Source: Oscillospiraceae bacterium (GTDB lineage: Bacteria; Bacillota; Clostridia; Oscillospirales; Ruminococcaceae). Taken from it: a stretch of 64,000 nt of DNA. Positions 24,521-33,908 of the stretch are shown one piece after another. The translations under genes and the position numbers were made by a program. Numbering within the stretch: the stretch's first letter is position 1; each line of letters opens with the position of its first letter. The stretch covers positions 1 through 64,000 of the forward strand of contig JAISBB010000007.1 of assembly GCA_031266415.1 (NCBI GenBank), given 5' to 3'. The notes under the pieces were generated by a model. The model did not search any database and was not told the origin of the DNA. It was given only the letters and a program-made list of their open reading frames with translations.

Positions 24521-26290
24521 TTGAAAAGAACTCATTATTGTGCTGAAGTTCTTGAAGATTGTGAAGGGAAACTGGTTGTTGTTTGTGGGTTTGTTCAAAA
24601 AGTTAGGAATATAGGCAACTTGTTATTCATTGACCTTCGCGATAGAACAGGGGTTTTGCAATTAACTTTTAACGAGACAACGCCACCAGAGGTATTTAAA
24701 GAAGCGGAAAAAGTTCGCGCGGAGTTTGTTTTGGTGGTAAAAGGGGTGGTGAAGAGCAGAATTGCTGTTAATAAAGCATTGAAAACGGGGGCTGTAGAAG
24801 TATTTGTTAGCTTCATGGAAGTCCTTTCGACGGCAGAAACAACACCGTTTGAAATCAAAGATGATGTGAATGCGAGAGAGGAACTGCGGCTTAAATATCG
24901 CTACCTTGACCTTAGGCGTAAAGAATTAATGGATTGTTTGTTTTTTAGAAATGAAGTTACTTTTTTAACCCGTGATTTTTTTAAAAAAAACGGATTTTTA
25001 GAGGTTGAAACACCGATTTTGGTAAAATCGACCCCAGAAGGGGCGCGGGATTATTTGGTGCCTTCAAGAGTACACCCAAGCAATTTTTTTGCATTACCAC
25101 AATCTCCGCAACTGTACAAACAGATTTTGATGGTTGCTGGCATTGACAGATATATGCAAATTGCACGATGTTTTCGAGATGAAGATTTAAGAGCGGACCG
25201 ACAACCGGAATTTACGCAAATTGACTTAGAGATGTCTTTTGTAGATGAAGATGATATTATGGCGCTTAATGAGAGGTTTATTTCGGAACTTTTTGCAAAA
25301 ATGTTAAATGTTAATCTTGAAATTCCGTTTAAAAGAATCTCATATATAGAGGCAATTGGCAGATTTGGGGTAGATAAACCCGATATGCGCTTTGATTTAG
25401 AATTGGTTGACTTAACGTCAGGTTTAATGAAAACTGAATTTTTGATTTTTAAAGCTGCTATTGATGGTGGTGGTTGTGTTAAAGCTATTAATGTTAAAGG
25501 CGCCGCAGATTTTCTTTCGCGAAAGGAAATTGAAAAGTTAGCAGAAATCACGGAAGTGCATAAAGCTAAAGGGATTGCATACACAAGAATATCAGAAAGT
25601 GGAGAAACTTCCAGCTATGAAAAGTTTTTGTCGGCAAAAGAAATAGGTTATATAAGAGGGCAGATGGGTGTTGACAAAGGTGATGTTGTTTTAATTATTG
25701 CAGATTCCAACTCTGAGATTGTGGCAAATGCTTTAGGGAATTTGCGAGTGTTTCTTGCAGAAAAACTAAATTTAATAAAGAAAAACACGTTTAGCATCCT
25801 TTGGGTAACGGATTTCCCTTTATTAGAATTTGACGAAGAGAAAAGCGGCTTTAGTGCTGTGCACCACCCATTCACAGCACCAAATCAAGAAGATATTGAA
25901 TTATTAGAAATTAACCCTATTAAAGTTCGCTCCAGAGCTTATGATTTAGTTTTAAATGGAACTGAAATTGGTGGTGGCTCAATTAGAATCAGTAAGCCGC
26001 AATTGCAGCATCGGTTATTTGAATTACTTGGAATAGGTCAAGAAGAAGCGGAGGCAAAGTTTGGTTTTTTGCTAGAGGCTTTTAGATTTGGGGTTCCGCC
26101 ACACGGTGGAATGGCTTATGGACTTGACAGACTTGTTATGTTAATGTTGCAGCGTGATTCTATTAAAGATGTGATGGCGTTCCCCAAAGTACAAAATTCA
26201 AGTGAATTGATGTCTTCATGTCCTTCACAAGTTGAAAAAAAGAGTTTAGAAGAGCTTGGGATTTCAATTGTTGGTGAGAAGGGGTTTTAA
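24521..26290 (+). CDS. aspS: Aspartyl-tRNA synthetase, bacterial type
   Basis: Class IIb synthetase charging tRNA-Asp, and tRNA-Asn where AspRS is non-discriminating. At 589 residues it has the full bacterial layout: OB-fold anticodon domain (residues 1-110, VCGFVQKVRNIGNLLFIDLRDR), motif 1 (FLEVETPILVKSTPEGARDYLVP), motif 2 (CFRDEDLRADRQPEFTQID), the inserted GAD domain (residues 280-410) and motif 3 (PPHGGMAYGLDRLVML). TTG start with AGAGGGG upstream. It is followed directly by the thioredoxin reductase-like gene, with no gap. Confidence 0.97.
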   Translation: MKRTHYCAEVLEDCEGKLVVVCGFVQKVRNIGNLLFIDLRDRTGVLQLTFNETTPPEVFKEAEKVRAEFVLVVKGVVKSRIAVNKALKTGAVEVFVSFMEVLSTAETTPFEIKDDVNAREELRLKYRYLDLRRKELMDCLFFRNEVTFLTRDFFKKNGFLEVETPILVKSTPEGARDYLVPSRVHPSNFFALPQSPQLYKQILMVAGIDRYMQIARCFRDEDLRADRQPEFTQIDLEMSFVDEDDIMALNERFISELFAKMLNVNLEIPFKRISYIEAIGRFGVDKPDMRFDLELVDLTSGLMKTEFLIFKAAIDGGGCVKAINVKGAADFLSRKEIEKLAEITEVHKAKGIAYTRISESGETSSYEKFLSAKEIGYIRGQMGVDKGDVVLIIADSNSEIVANALGNLRVFLAEKLNLIKKNTFSILWVTDFPLLEFDEEKSGFSAVHHPFTAPNQEDIELLEINPIKVRSRAYDLVLNGTEIGGGSIRISKPQLQHRLFELLGIGQEEAEAKFGFLLEAFRFGVPPHGGMAYGLDRLVMLMLQRDSIKDVMAFPKVQNSSELMSSCPSQVEKKSLEELGISIVGEKGF

Positions 26291-27175
26291 TTGAAAGTAA
26301 CAATTGTGGGTTGTGGACCAGCTGGTGTTTCTGCTGCTATTTATGTGCGGCGTGCCAACATAGAAACAACAATTATTGGAACCAGAGACACGGCCTTAGC
26401 AACGGCAAAGAAAATTGAAAATTATTATGGTTTTGCGGAGCCGATTAGTGGAATGGAATTATTTGAAGCGGGGCTGCAGCAGTCAAAAAGGTTGGGATGT
26501 CAAGTAATCATAGGTGAAGTAATTTCACTTTTCGCAGATGACAAATTTAGAGTGAGAACTATGGACTGTGAAGTTTATTCAGATGCAATTATTTTAGCAA
26601 TGGGGCAGCAAAAGAAACGACTTGATATTGCAGGTCTTGCGGAATTTGAAGGGCACGGAGTTAGCTATTGCGCAATTTGTGATGCATTTTTTTTCCGTGG
26701 GAAAAAGGTGGTGGTGATTGGGGAAGGTGAATATGCAATTGCGGAAGTAAAAGAACTTGCCGAAGTTGTTGGAGAAGTAATTCTTTTAACAAATGGTTTT
26801 TTGCCAACGGCCGATTTGGTTGGGATTTCTGTGATTACAGCAAAAATCAAAGCAATTGTTGGCGAAGACTATGTGGCAGGTGTTGTTTTTGTCGATGGTA
26901 AGAATTTAGCTGTGGATGGTGTTTTTGTGGCTGTTGGAGTTGCTTCATGTGGGGATTTGGCTAGAAGATTGGGAGTTCTTGTTGAAAACAACAAAATTAT
27001 TGTTGATGAAGCTGGTGCAACTAACTTTCCTGGTGTGTTTGCCGCTGGTGATTGTGTAAATTCGCTGTGCCAGATTGCAACTGCTGTAGCTTCAGGAGCA
27101 CTTGCGGGGATTTCGGTTGCTAAATATGTTAGGTCTATTGAAGTAGGCAACAAAAATGGAACATGTAAAATATGA
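26291..27175 (+). CDS. Thioredoxin reductase-like flavoprotein
   Basis: A 294-residue FAD protein. The N-terminal FAD-binding GCGPAGVSAAIY, the active-site CAIC followed by DAFFFRGK, the second Rossmann GEGEYAIAEV and the C-terminal GVFAAGDC are present. The basic HRRxxxR motif that binds the NADPH phosphate is absent; the corresponding strand continues as LLTNGFLPTADL. It may therefore use another donor, as in the ferredoxin-linked or deeply branching reductases of Clostridia. trxA follows, so thioredoxin is the likely acceptor. The TTG start at 26291 follows GAGAAGGGG and abuts aspS. Confidence 0.88.
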   Translation: MKVTIVGCGPAGVSAAIYVRRANIETTIIGTRDTALATAKKIENYYGFAEPISGMELFEAGLQQSKRLGCQVIIGEVISLFADDKFRVRTMDCEVYSDAIILAMGQQKKRLDIAGLAEFEGHGVSYCAICDAFFFRGKKVVVIGEGEYAIAEVKELAEVVGEVILLTNGFLPTADLVGISVITAKIKAIVGEDYVAGVVFVDGKNLAVDGVFVAVGVASCGDLARRLGVLVENNKIIVDEAGATNFPGVFAAGDCVNSLCQIATAVASGALAGISVAKYVRSIEVGNKNGTCKI

Positions 27176-27200
27176 ACATTGTAAAAAAGGAAGTGTAGTT

Positions 27201-27512
27201 ATGGAGTTAGTCGAAATTACAACTGAAAATTACGAACAAGAGGTCGCGAACTTTGAAGGCTTAGTATTACTGGATTTTTGGGCCGAGTGGTGTAATCCTT
27301 GTAAGGTATTGATGCCGGTTATAGAAGAAGTTGCACGTGAAGTTAATGAGATTAAATTTGGGAAAGTCAATGTGGATAAAAATGAGAAATTAGCAAATCA
27401 ATTCGCTGTAACAAATATCCCATTTTTAGTTGTTTTAAAAAATGGAGAGGTGCAAAATAGTTCTGTTGGGATGAAAAGCAAGCAAATGATTTTGGAAATG
27501 TTGAATGTTTGA
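27201..27512 (+). CDS. trxA: Thioredoxin
   Basis: A 103-residue disulfide reductase. The active site reads WCNPCK, where most have WCGPCK, inside DFWAEWCNPCKVLMPVIEE. The cis-Pro loop TNIPFLVVLKNGE is intact. ATG at 27201 follows AAAAAAGGAAGTG and matches the family N-terminus. An earlier ATG at 27156 lies inside the reductase gene. The stop overlaps trmN6 by 8 bases. The cytoplasmic redox pair with the preceding gene is clear from context. Confidence 0.96.
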   Translation: MELVEITTENYEQEVANFEGLVLLDFWAEWCNPCKVLMPVIEEVAREVNEIKFGKVNVDKNEKLANQFAVTNIPFLVVLKNGEVQNSSVGMKSKQMILEMLNV

Positions 27513-28203
27513 AGTTGAAAAACTTGCCGATGATTTTGAGTTATGTATTTCTAAAAATCATCGATTTGGAACAGATGCGTTTTTGCTCGCAGATTTTGCC
27601 AAATCTAAAGTTCAAGAAGCCGTTTGGGATATTTGTGCTGGATGTGGGATTATTGGTTTTTTGCTTTTTTTGAAAACGGCAACTAAAAGTATTTGTGCTG
27701 TTGAAATTCAGCAAGAAGCTGTAAACCTAATGAACTGTACTGTTGCACGAAATCGACTTGTGGGTTTTGAAGTGAAACAGGGTGACATACGCAACTTAAA
27801 CGTATTGCCAGAAATGGCAGATCTTGTGGTTTGCAACCCTCCATATAAAGCAACGAGTAGTGGAATTTTAAATAAAAAAGAAAGCGCCGCAATTGCAAGG
27901 CATGAAGTTTTGTGTAATATTTTGGATGTTTGCAAATTGACAAGTCGGTTATTGAAAGTAGGTGGAAGGATTTGCCTTTCTCAACGGCCAGAACGTTTGG
28001 TAGATACACTTGTAGCAATGCGTACCAACAAGTTGGAACCGAAGCGACTTCGCATGGTTTGCTCAAAACCGCATAAAGCACCTTGGCTTTTTTTGGTTGA
28101 GGGCAGAAAATGCGGAAAATCATTTTTGAAGGTTGAAGCCCCTTTGTTTTTGGAAAATGAAAGTGGTTTTACTTTAGAATCGCTTAAGATTTATGGGAAG
28201 TAG
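27505..28203 (+). CDS. tRNA1(Val) adenine-37 N6-methyltransferase family protein
   Basis: A 232-residue class I SAM methyltransferase. The N-terminal FGTDAFLLADFA, the SAM loop DICAGCGIIGFLL, and the catalytic NPPY (VVCNPPYKATSSG) followed by IARHE and LLKVGGRICLSQRPERL match the YfiC/YabB (TrmN6) group. It most likely methylates adenine in tRNA, but exact position is inferred from the family. The ATG overlaps trxA, suggesting coupling. It ends 30 bases from the convergent guaA. Confidence 0.85.
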   Translation: MFEVEKLADDFELCISKNHRFGTDAFLLADFAKSKVQEAVWDICAGCGIIGFLLFLKTATKSICAVEIQQEAVNLMNCTVARNRLVGFEVKQGDIRNLNVLPEMADLVVCNPPYKATSSGILNKKESAAIARHEVLCNILDVCKLTSRLLKVGGRICLSQRPERLVDTLVAMRTNKLEPKRLRMVCSKPHKAPWLFLVEGRKCGKSFLKVEAPLFLENESGFTLESLKIYGK

Positions 28204-28233
28204 AAGATTGGATTTTTACAGTGAAGAGTGACT

Positions 28234-29748
28234 TTATTCCCATTCTATGGTTCCTGGTGGTTTTGAGGTAATATCATAAACAACGCGATTAATGCCGGGT
28301 ACTTCGTTAACGATTCTGGTTGAAATTGTGTTTAGTAACTCGGTTGGCAGTTTTGCCCAGTCGCATGTCATCGCATTGCTTGAAGTAATTGCGCGAACAA
28401 CAACAACAAAGCCATAAGTGCGGTAATCACCGGTTACACCAACCGATTTTGTGTCTAACAAACAAGTAAAATATTGCCATATTTCGTTTTTTAATCCACT
28501 TTTTATAATCTCTTCGCTGAGAATGACGTCAGTTTCGCGAACTAATTTCAGTTTTTTGGGTGTGATTTTGCCAATAATTCGAATGGCAAGCCCCGGACCC
28601 GGAAATGGCTGCCGGGAAATAATTTCATCTGGGATATTGAGTTCTTTCCCGAGGTTGCGAACTTCATCTTTGAAGAGTTCTTTTAGTGGTTCGCAGATCG
28701 AAAGTTTTAGATCTGCTGGCAACCCACCAACATTATGATGTGATTTTATGATATGTGAGGCACCGGAAAGACCACTTTCAACAATATCTGGGTAAATTGT
28801 CCCCTGAATTAAAAATTTAATATCACCAATTCGCGCGGCTTCTTCTTCAAAAACCCGAATGAATTCCTCACCAATTATTTTTCGCTTTTGCTCTGGGTCG
28901 TAAATCCCTGACAATCTGGCCAAAAATCGCTTTGTAGCGTTTATGCAAATGATGTTAAGGCCAAGAACTTCTAGTGTTTTACAGATATTTTTCACTTCAT
29001 CTTTTCGCATTAAACCATGGTCTATTAAGATACATGTAAGTTTTTTGCCAATAACATTGTGTACCAAGACAGCGGCAACACAGGAATCCACGCCGCCAGA
29101 AATTGCACAAATGGCTTTATTGTCCCCTATCATTTGGCGGATCTCTTTCGTCTTTTGTTCTTTAAAGGACGGCATTTCCCAATTATTTGTTAATTTACAG
29201 ATGTTATGTAGAAAGTTTTGGATTATTTTCTCTCCGCATGGTGTGTGTTCCACTTCTGGGTGAAATTGAACTAAATAAAAATTGCGAAATGTATTTTCTG
29301 CTGCCGCTATGGGACTGTTGGCTGTTTTGGCAGTAATTTTGAATTCAGAAGGAAGTTGCTCAATTTGGTCAGAGTGACTCATGAAACAGGTTTTTTCTGT
29401 TATGTTTTGGAATAGCTTGGAATGTTTTTCTAATATAATTTCGGTTTTACCATATTCTCCTGCTTTTGATTTTGAAATGTGTCCCCCGAATTTTTTCGCT
29501 ATTAATTGTGCACCGTAACAAATCCCAAGGATGGGAATGTTTAGTGCGAAAATATTCTCATCGATGTCTGGTGCATTTGGTTCATATACACTTGATGGTC
29601 CACCGGAAAGAATAATTCCCCGAATTGAACTGTTTAGAGGTAAATGAAGCCGCGAAAAAGGTATAATTTCACAATAAACCCCGCATTTACGAACCAACCG
29701 TGTAATAAGTTGGCTATATTGCCCGCCAAAATTAATAACTAAAATCAT
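28234..29748 (-). CDS. guaA: GMP synthase (glutamine-hydrolysing)
   Basis: Converts XMP to GMP. At 504 residues it has the class I glutaminase domain (ILSGGPSSVY, nucleophile in GICYGAQLIA, FHPEVEHT), the ATP-pyrophosphatase loop (AISGGVDSCVAAVLVH) and the C-terminal dimerisation domain (QPFPGPGLAIRIIG to the KPPGTIEWE end). It is the last gene of the ten-gene nucleotide operon, and its ATG overlaps the guaB stop as ATGA. Confidence 0.97.
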   Translation of the reverse strand: MILVINFGGQYSQLITRLVRKCGVYCEIIPFSRLHLPLNSSIRGIILSGGPSSVYEPNAPDIDENIFALNIPILGICYGAQLIAKKFGGHISKSKAGEYGKTEIILEKHSKLFQNITEKTCFMSHSDQIEQLPSEFKITAKTANSPIAAAENTFRNFYLVQFHPEVEHTPCGEKIIQNFLHNICKLTNNWEMPSFKEQKTKEIRQMIGDNKAICAISGGVDSCVAAVLVHNVIGKKLTCILIDHGLMRKDEVKNICKTLEVLGLNIICINATKRFLARLSGIYDPEQKRKIIGEEFIRVFEEEAARIGDIKFLIQGTIYPDIVESGLSGASHIIKSHHNVGGLPADLKLSICEPLKELFKDEVRNLGKELNIPDEIISRQPFPGPGLAIRIIGKITPKKLKLVRETDVILSEEIIKSGLKNEIWQYFTCLLDTKSVGVTGDYRTYGFVVVVRAITSSNAMTCDWAKLPTELLNTISTRIVNEVPGINRVVYDITSKPPGTIEWE

Positions 29749-30884
29749 GATACTGCTCCTTCTTTATAGTTAGGTGCGTGGTGCTTTATTGTAATGTTGT
29801 GTGGGTGACTTTCTCGCAGTCCAAGTGCGGATTGTTTTACGAATTTTGATTTTTCGTAAAGTTCTACTAGAGTTTTTGCGCCAACATATCCCATGCCCGA
29901 TTTTAAGCCGCCAATCAGTTGATAAATGACTTCAGAGGCCGCACCACAGCACGGAATTAACCCTTCAACCCCTTCCGGTACAAATTTACTGGTTGCGCTT
30001 TGAAAATATCTATCGCTTGATCCCTTTACCATTGCCGCCAAAGATCCCATACCGCGGTAATTTTTGTATGAAATCCCCCCAATTACTTCCGCTGTCCCAG
30101 GGGCTTCATTGGTGCCGGCAAACAACGAACCGATCATGCAGGTGCTCGCTCCTGCAGCTAACGCTTTAACAATATCACCAGAATATCTTATTCCGCCATC
30201 GGCAATTACCGGGATTTCTTTCATTTTGGCTGCGTGTGAGCACGCAACAATGGCACTGAATTGAGGAACTCCAACACCACAAATAATTCTGGTGGTGCAA
30301 ATTGAACCGGGTCCAATCCCGACTTTAACGGCATCTGCGCCCATTTCAATAAGGTCATTTGTAGCTTCTGGTGTTGCTATGTTCCCGGCGATTACAGAAA
30401 GTTTAGGGTATTTTGTTTTAATAACGGAAACACTTTCTAAAACTCCTTTGGAATGCCCATGCGCTGTATCGATTATAACGACATCAACCCCCGCATTTAC
30501 AAGCAATTCTAGTCGAATTAACATGTCAGGTGTGGGGCCAATTGCGGCACCGCAAAGTAATTGTGCACTAGGGCCAACAGTGGCGTTGGGGAATTCGCTT
30601 TGGTCAAATGAAAAATTTTTAACAGTTTGAATTTGTTCTGCTTGTTTGTTTAATTCCATATTTTTATGTATGATTCCGATGCCACCAACCAGCGCCATTG
30701 CTATTGCCATTGCCGACTCTGTTACTGTATCCATGCTGGCACTTATTAGTGGAATGTTTAAATCAATTTGCTGTGTTAACTTTGTTTTAACGCAAACCTC
30801 ACTTGGTAATACATTAGAGTAATTGGGGATAAGCAACACGTCATCAAAGGTATATGCTTCTTTTACTTCATCAAACATTTGCAT
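29745..30884 (-). CDS. guaB: IMP dehydrogenase lacking the CBS (Bateman) module
   Basis: Oxidises IMP to XMP with NAD, the committed step to GMP. N-terminal [32 protein letters not shown], the [20 protein letters not shown] loop with the catalytic Cys, and [10 protein letters not shown] are present. The roughly 120-residue tandem CBS insert is missing: the sequence passes from [15 protein letters not shown] straight into [13 protein letters not shown], giving 379 residues against the usual 485-490. ATG at 30884 follows AGGAG. Loss of the Bateman module removes the usual allosteric purine-nucleotide control. Confidence 0.95.
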   Translation of the reverse strand: MQMFDEVKEAYTFDDVLLIPNYSNVLPSEVCVKTKLTQQIDLNIPLISASMDTVTESAMAIAMALVGGIGIIHKNMELNKQAEQIQTVKNFSFDQSEFPNATVGPSAQLLCGAAIGPTPDMLIRLELLVNAGVDVVIIDTAHGHSKGVLESVSVIKTKYPKLSVIAGNIATPEATNDLIEMGADAVKVGIGPGSICTTRIICGVGVPQFSAIVACSHAAKMKEIPVIADGGIRYSGDIVKALAAGASTCMIGSLFAGTNEAPGTAEVIGGISYKNYRGMGSLAAMVKGSSDRYFQSATSKFVPEGVEGLIPCCGAASEVIYQLIGGLKSGMGYVGAKTLVELYEKSKFVKQSALGLRESHPHNITIKHHAPNYKEGAVS

Positions 30885-30898
30885 TTTTTCTCCTTCAT

Positions 30899-31540
30899 TT
30901 AGAGATTTATCCAATTTGAATTAGGGTCCTTAATGAAAGCTTGCAACTTTTGGTAGTCGGAATTATTAATGAGCTTTCTTTTGAATGCTTCATTTACTAA
31001 TGTATTGTAATTAGAAAGTGATATGTTTGTGGTTTTTGCTTGCTTTATTGCATCAATTCCTGCTTGCAACCCATAAGTAAAAATAGAAGCGATTCCAAGC
31101 ACATCAATGCCAGCTGCTTTTACGGTATTTACCACATTTATCGCGGAACCAGCAGTGGAGATTAAATCTTCAATAACAACAGCATTCTGACTGCTGTTTA
31201 GTTGGCCCTCAATTAGATTTTTTCTGCCATGATTTTTTTCGTTATTTCTTACATAAATCATTGGCAGATTTAAAATGTTGGCAACCAAAGCGGTATGCGC
31301 AATACCGGCGGTGCTGGTTCCAGCTAAAATATCGCACGAAGGGTAATGATTTTTAATAATTGTTGCCAGTGCTTCTTCAATTTTTGATCGAATGTGTGGA
31401 AAAGATAAAATAATGCGATTGTCGCAATAGATTGGTGCTTTAATTCCGCTTGCCCAGGTAAAAGGTTCGTTGGGCCGCAGAAATACTGCTTTAATTTCAA
31501 GTAAATATGCTGCAACTACTTCATTGATTGCGGGTTCCAT
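30899..31540 (-). CDS. pyrE: Orotate phosphoribosyltransferase
   Basis: Adds PRPP-derived ribose phosphate to orotate to give OMP. At 213 residues it shows FTWASGIKAPIYCDNR, the flexible loop NNEKNHGRKNLIEG and the PRPP-binding VVIEDLISTAGSAI. The last shows the normal D-L-I-S-T order with Ala in place of the first Gly. Its start overlaps the pyrF stop by one base (TAATG) and guaB follows after 14 bases. Confidence 0.96.
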   Translation of the reverse strand: MEPAINEVVAAYLLEIKAVFLRPNEPFTWASGIKAPIYCDNRIILSFPHIRSKIEEALATIIKNHYPSCDILAGTSTAGIAHTALVANILNLPMIYVRNNEKNHGRKNLIEGQLNSSQNAVVIEDLISTAGSAINVVNTVKAAGIDVLGIASIFTYGLQAGIDAIKQAKTTNISLSNYNTLVNEAFKRKLINNSDYQKLQAFIKDPNSNWINL

Positions 31541-32241
31541 TATGTTTTTACCCCCCCAAATTCATTGGAAATGTGATTATATGCAGCAACAGGGTCCAAG
31601 GCAGTTGTTATTGGTCTGCCAACGACAATAAAATCACTGCCAGCATGTTTTGCAAAGTCTGGGGTTGACATGCGAGCATGATCGTTAACATTGTCTTCAA
31701 CGCGAATTCCTGGAGCTACAACAATAAAATCGCTGCCACAGTTTTGTTTTATCTTTTGAATTTCAAATGGAGAGCAAACAATGCCATCCATTTTGCATTT
31801 TTTGGCGTTTTGTGAGTAATGCAACACAACAGAATTAAGGCCGGAGTGTATCAGCAATTCTTGACGAATGGTTGCTGCAGAAAGACTTGTTAATATTGTT
31901 ACGGCAATAAGTAAAGTAGAGCTATTTGCTGTTTCCAACCCTTCTTTCGCTGCTAACATCATTTCAGAACCGCCGGAAGCATGAAGTGTTAGCATATCAA
32001 CACCGAGTTCAGCTATGTTTTTTGTGGTTTTTTTTATTGTGTTGGGGATATCGTGTAGCTTCAAATCTAAAAAAATGCGGCTGCCAGTTTTTTTTACCTC
32101 TTCGAGAATGCTTGGTCCTTCATTATAAAAAAGCTCCATTCCAATTTTTAAAAATGGCTTTAAACCGCGAAATTGTTCTAAGAATTGAAAACATTCTGTT
32201 TTTGTTGCGAAGTCACACGCAATTATAACACCTCGGTTCAT
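31540..32241 (-). CDS. pyrF: Orotidine 5'-phosphate decarboxylase
   Basis: Decarboxylates OMP to UMP. At 233 residues it has the catalytic Asp-Lys-Asp set in LDLKLHDIPNTI, the N-terminal IIACDFAT, and the C-terminal phosphate loop DFIVVGRPIT. The ATG overlaps the pyrD stop by four bases. It belongs to the compact (type I) bacterial enzymes. Confidence 0.96.
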   Translation of the reverse strand: MNRGVIIACDFATKTECFQFLEQFRGLKPFLKIGMELFYNEGPSILEEVKKTGSRIFLDLKLHDIPNTIKKTTKNIAELGVDMLTLHASGGSEMMLAAKEGLETANSSTLLIAVTILTSLSAATIRQELLIHSGLNSVVLHYSQNAKKCKMDGIVCSPFEIQKIKQNCGSDFIVVAPGIRVEDNVNDHARMSTPDFAKHAGSDFIVVGRPITTALDPVAAYNHISNEFGGVKT

Positions 32242-33161
32242 AAATGACTCCTTCCTATTATTTCGCTTAAACTTTTAATTTTATATTGGTCCATTTTTTG
32301 TGGTAATTTTTTCACAATGTTTGGGCATACGAATGGGTCAACTAAATTTTGGGCGCCTATTTGAACGGCTGTTGCCCCTGCGGAAATAAACTCAATAACG
32401 TCATCAGCGCAAACAATGCCACCAGACCCGATTATTGGGATTTTAACATGTTCATAAACTTGATAAACTATCCGTAAGGCTATTGGTTTTATGGCAGGTC
32501 CTGAAAATCCACCCAGTTTTGTTGAAATAACAGGTTTACCGGTTGCAGGGTCTATTGCCATACCAGAAAAAGTATTCACTAAAACTAGTCCATCTGCACC
32601 AGCAGTTTCTGCTGCTTTTGCTATTTCAACTATGTTTGTAACATTAGGTGAAAGTTTCATATAAACTGGTTTTTTAACCGCATTTTTTATATTGTGGCAA
32701 ATGTTGCTTACTGATTCTGGTGATGTGCCAAAAGTCATGCCGCTTCTTTTTACATTTGGGCAGCTAACGTTGATTTCAAGCAATGCAACCACATCAACAG
32801 TATCAAATAGTGTTGCAACTTGAACATATTCTTCTAAATTTGTCCCAGCGATATTTGCAATTATTTTTTTGTTAAATTTTTTACGTAATTGTGGAATTTC
32901 ATTGGAAATAACTGCATCAACTCCTGGGTTTTGCAATCCAATTGAATTCAAAATTCCGTTTCTGCATTCTGCAATTCGTGGAGTTGGGTTCCCAGCACAT
33001 GGTTTTAATGTGGTCCCTTTTAGGCTGATGCTTCCTAAAATGTTTATATCAAACCATTCGGCGAATTCATACCCCCAGCCAAATGTACCACTGGCTGGAA
33101 TAACTGGGTTTTCAAGTTGCCAATTGCCTAACATTACACTTAATTTCCCCAAAATTATCAA
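32238..33161 (-). CDS. pyrD: Dihydroorotate dehydrogenase, class 1B catalytic subunit
   Basis: FMN enzyme oxidising dihydroorotate to orotate, with electrons passed to PyrK and NAD. At about 307 residues it shows NPVIPASGTFGWGYEF, the active-site Cys in LEINVSCPNVKRSG, the FMN-binding GADGLVLVNTF and GSGGIVCADDVIEFISAGA. The start is TTG at 33161 or, with better spacing from AGG, TTG at 33152. It follows pyrK by 14 bases, as expected for the class 1B heterotetramer. Confidence 0.95.
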   Translation of the reverse strand: MIILGKLSVMLGNWQLENPVIPASGTFGWGYEFAEWFDINILGSISLKGTTLKPCAGNPTPRIAECRNGILNSIGLQNPGVDAVISNEIPQLRKKFNKKIIANIAGTNLEEYVQVATLFDTVDVVALLEINVSCPNVKRSGMTFGTSPESVSNICHNIKNAVKKPVYMKLSPNVTNIVEIAKAAETAGADGLVLVNTFSGMAIDPATGKPVISTKLGGFSGPAIKPIALRIVYQVYEHVKIPIIGSGGIVCADDVIEFISAGATAVQIGAQNLVDPFVCPNIVKKLPQKMDQYKIKSLSEIIGRSHL

Positions 33162-33175
33162 CCTACTTTAAGAAA

Positions 33176-33907
33176 TTAGTCAAAAATAAGCTCATTGCTG
33201 AAAAAAACAGGGCCTCTTGTGCAAACCAGTTTGTTCCCTTTTGTGCTATTGCAGCAACAAGCTAAACAAATTCCAAAACCACACCCCATGCGTTCTTCTA
33301 AAGAGAGTTGCCCGGGTTTACCACATTTATGAATTGCTTTCAACATTGTAAGCGGCCCACAAGCGAAATAATAATCATAGGCCATTGTTTTTAAAATGTC
33401 AGTAACAAAACCTTTTTGGCCAGCTTCTCCTGTGTTTGTTGCAACAAACACAGGACAAAGACTTGAAAATTCACGTAAATAAAAAATACTATTTGCGTTT
33501 TGCCATCCAAGCACCGCAATAAAGTTGGCACCTGCTTCCTTAAGTTTTTCTGCAAGAAAGAATAAAGGAGCTGCACCTACTCCGCCCCCAACCAAAACAA
33601 TTTTCCCAATTGCAGGTTTTAAGTCAAAACCATGCCCAAGCCCGCAAAGTAGATTTAACTCTTGATTTGGCAGCATTTGCGAAAGCTTTTTTGTACCGTT
33701 ACCAATCACTTTATAAATTAAATTTAAAGAAGAATTCGTGCAACTGCAGATGCTAATAGGACGCCTTAAGAAGAAGTCCTCGATTTTTATGTTTACAAAT
33801 TGACCTGGCTGTGGTGCAAAATCAACATCTCCAACAAGTGTAAGCAAAAATACATCTTTTGCCAAACAACGGTTTGATTTTATTTTATAAATGATTTGTT
33901 TTTTCAT
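33176..33907 (-). CDS. pyrK: Dihydroorotate dehydrogenase electron-transfer subunit
   Basis: FAD and 2Fe-2S subunit linking PyrD to NAD. At 243 residues it shows the FAD-binding PGQFVNIKIEDFFLRRPISI, the NAD-binding VLVGGGVGAAPLFFLAEKL, and the C-terminal cluster Cys set in MGCGFGICLACCC and VCTRGPVF. It is separated from carB by one base. The residue order is normal and nothing is missing. Confidence 0.96.
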   Translation of the reverse strand: MKKQIIYKIKSNRCLAKDVFLLTLVGDVDFAPQPGQFVNIKIEDFFLRRPISICSCTNSSLNLIYKVIGNGTKKLSQMLPNQELNLLCGLGHGFDLKPAIGKIVLVGGGVGAAPLFFLAEKLKEAGANFIAVLGWQNANSIFYLREFSSLCPVFVATNTGEAGQKGFVTDILKTMAYDYYFACGPLTMLKAIHKCGKPGQLSLEERMGCGFGICLACCCNSTKGNKLVCTRGPVFFSNELIFD

Positions 33908-33908
33908 T

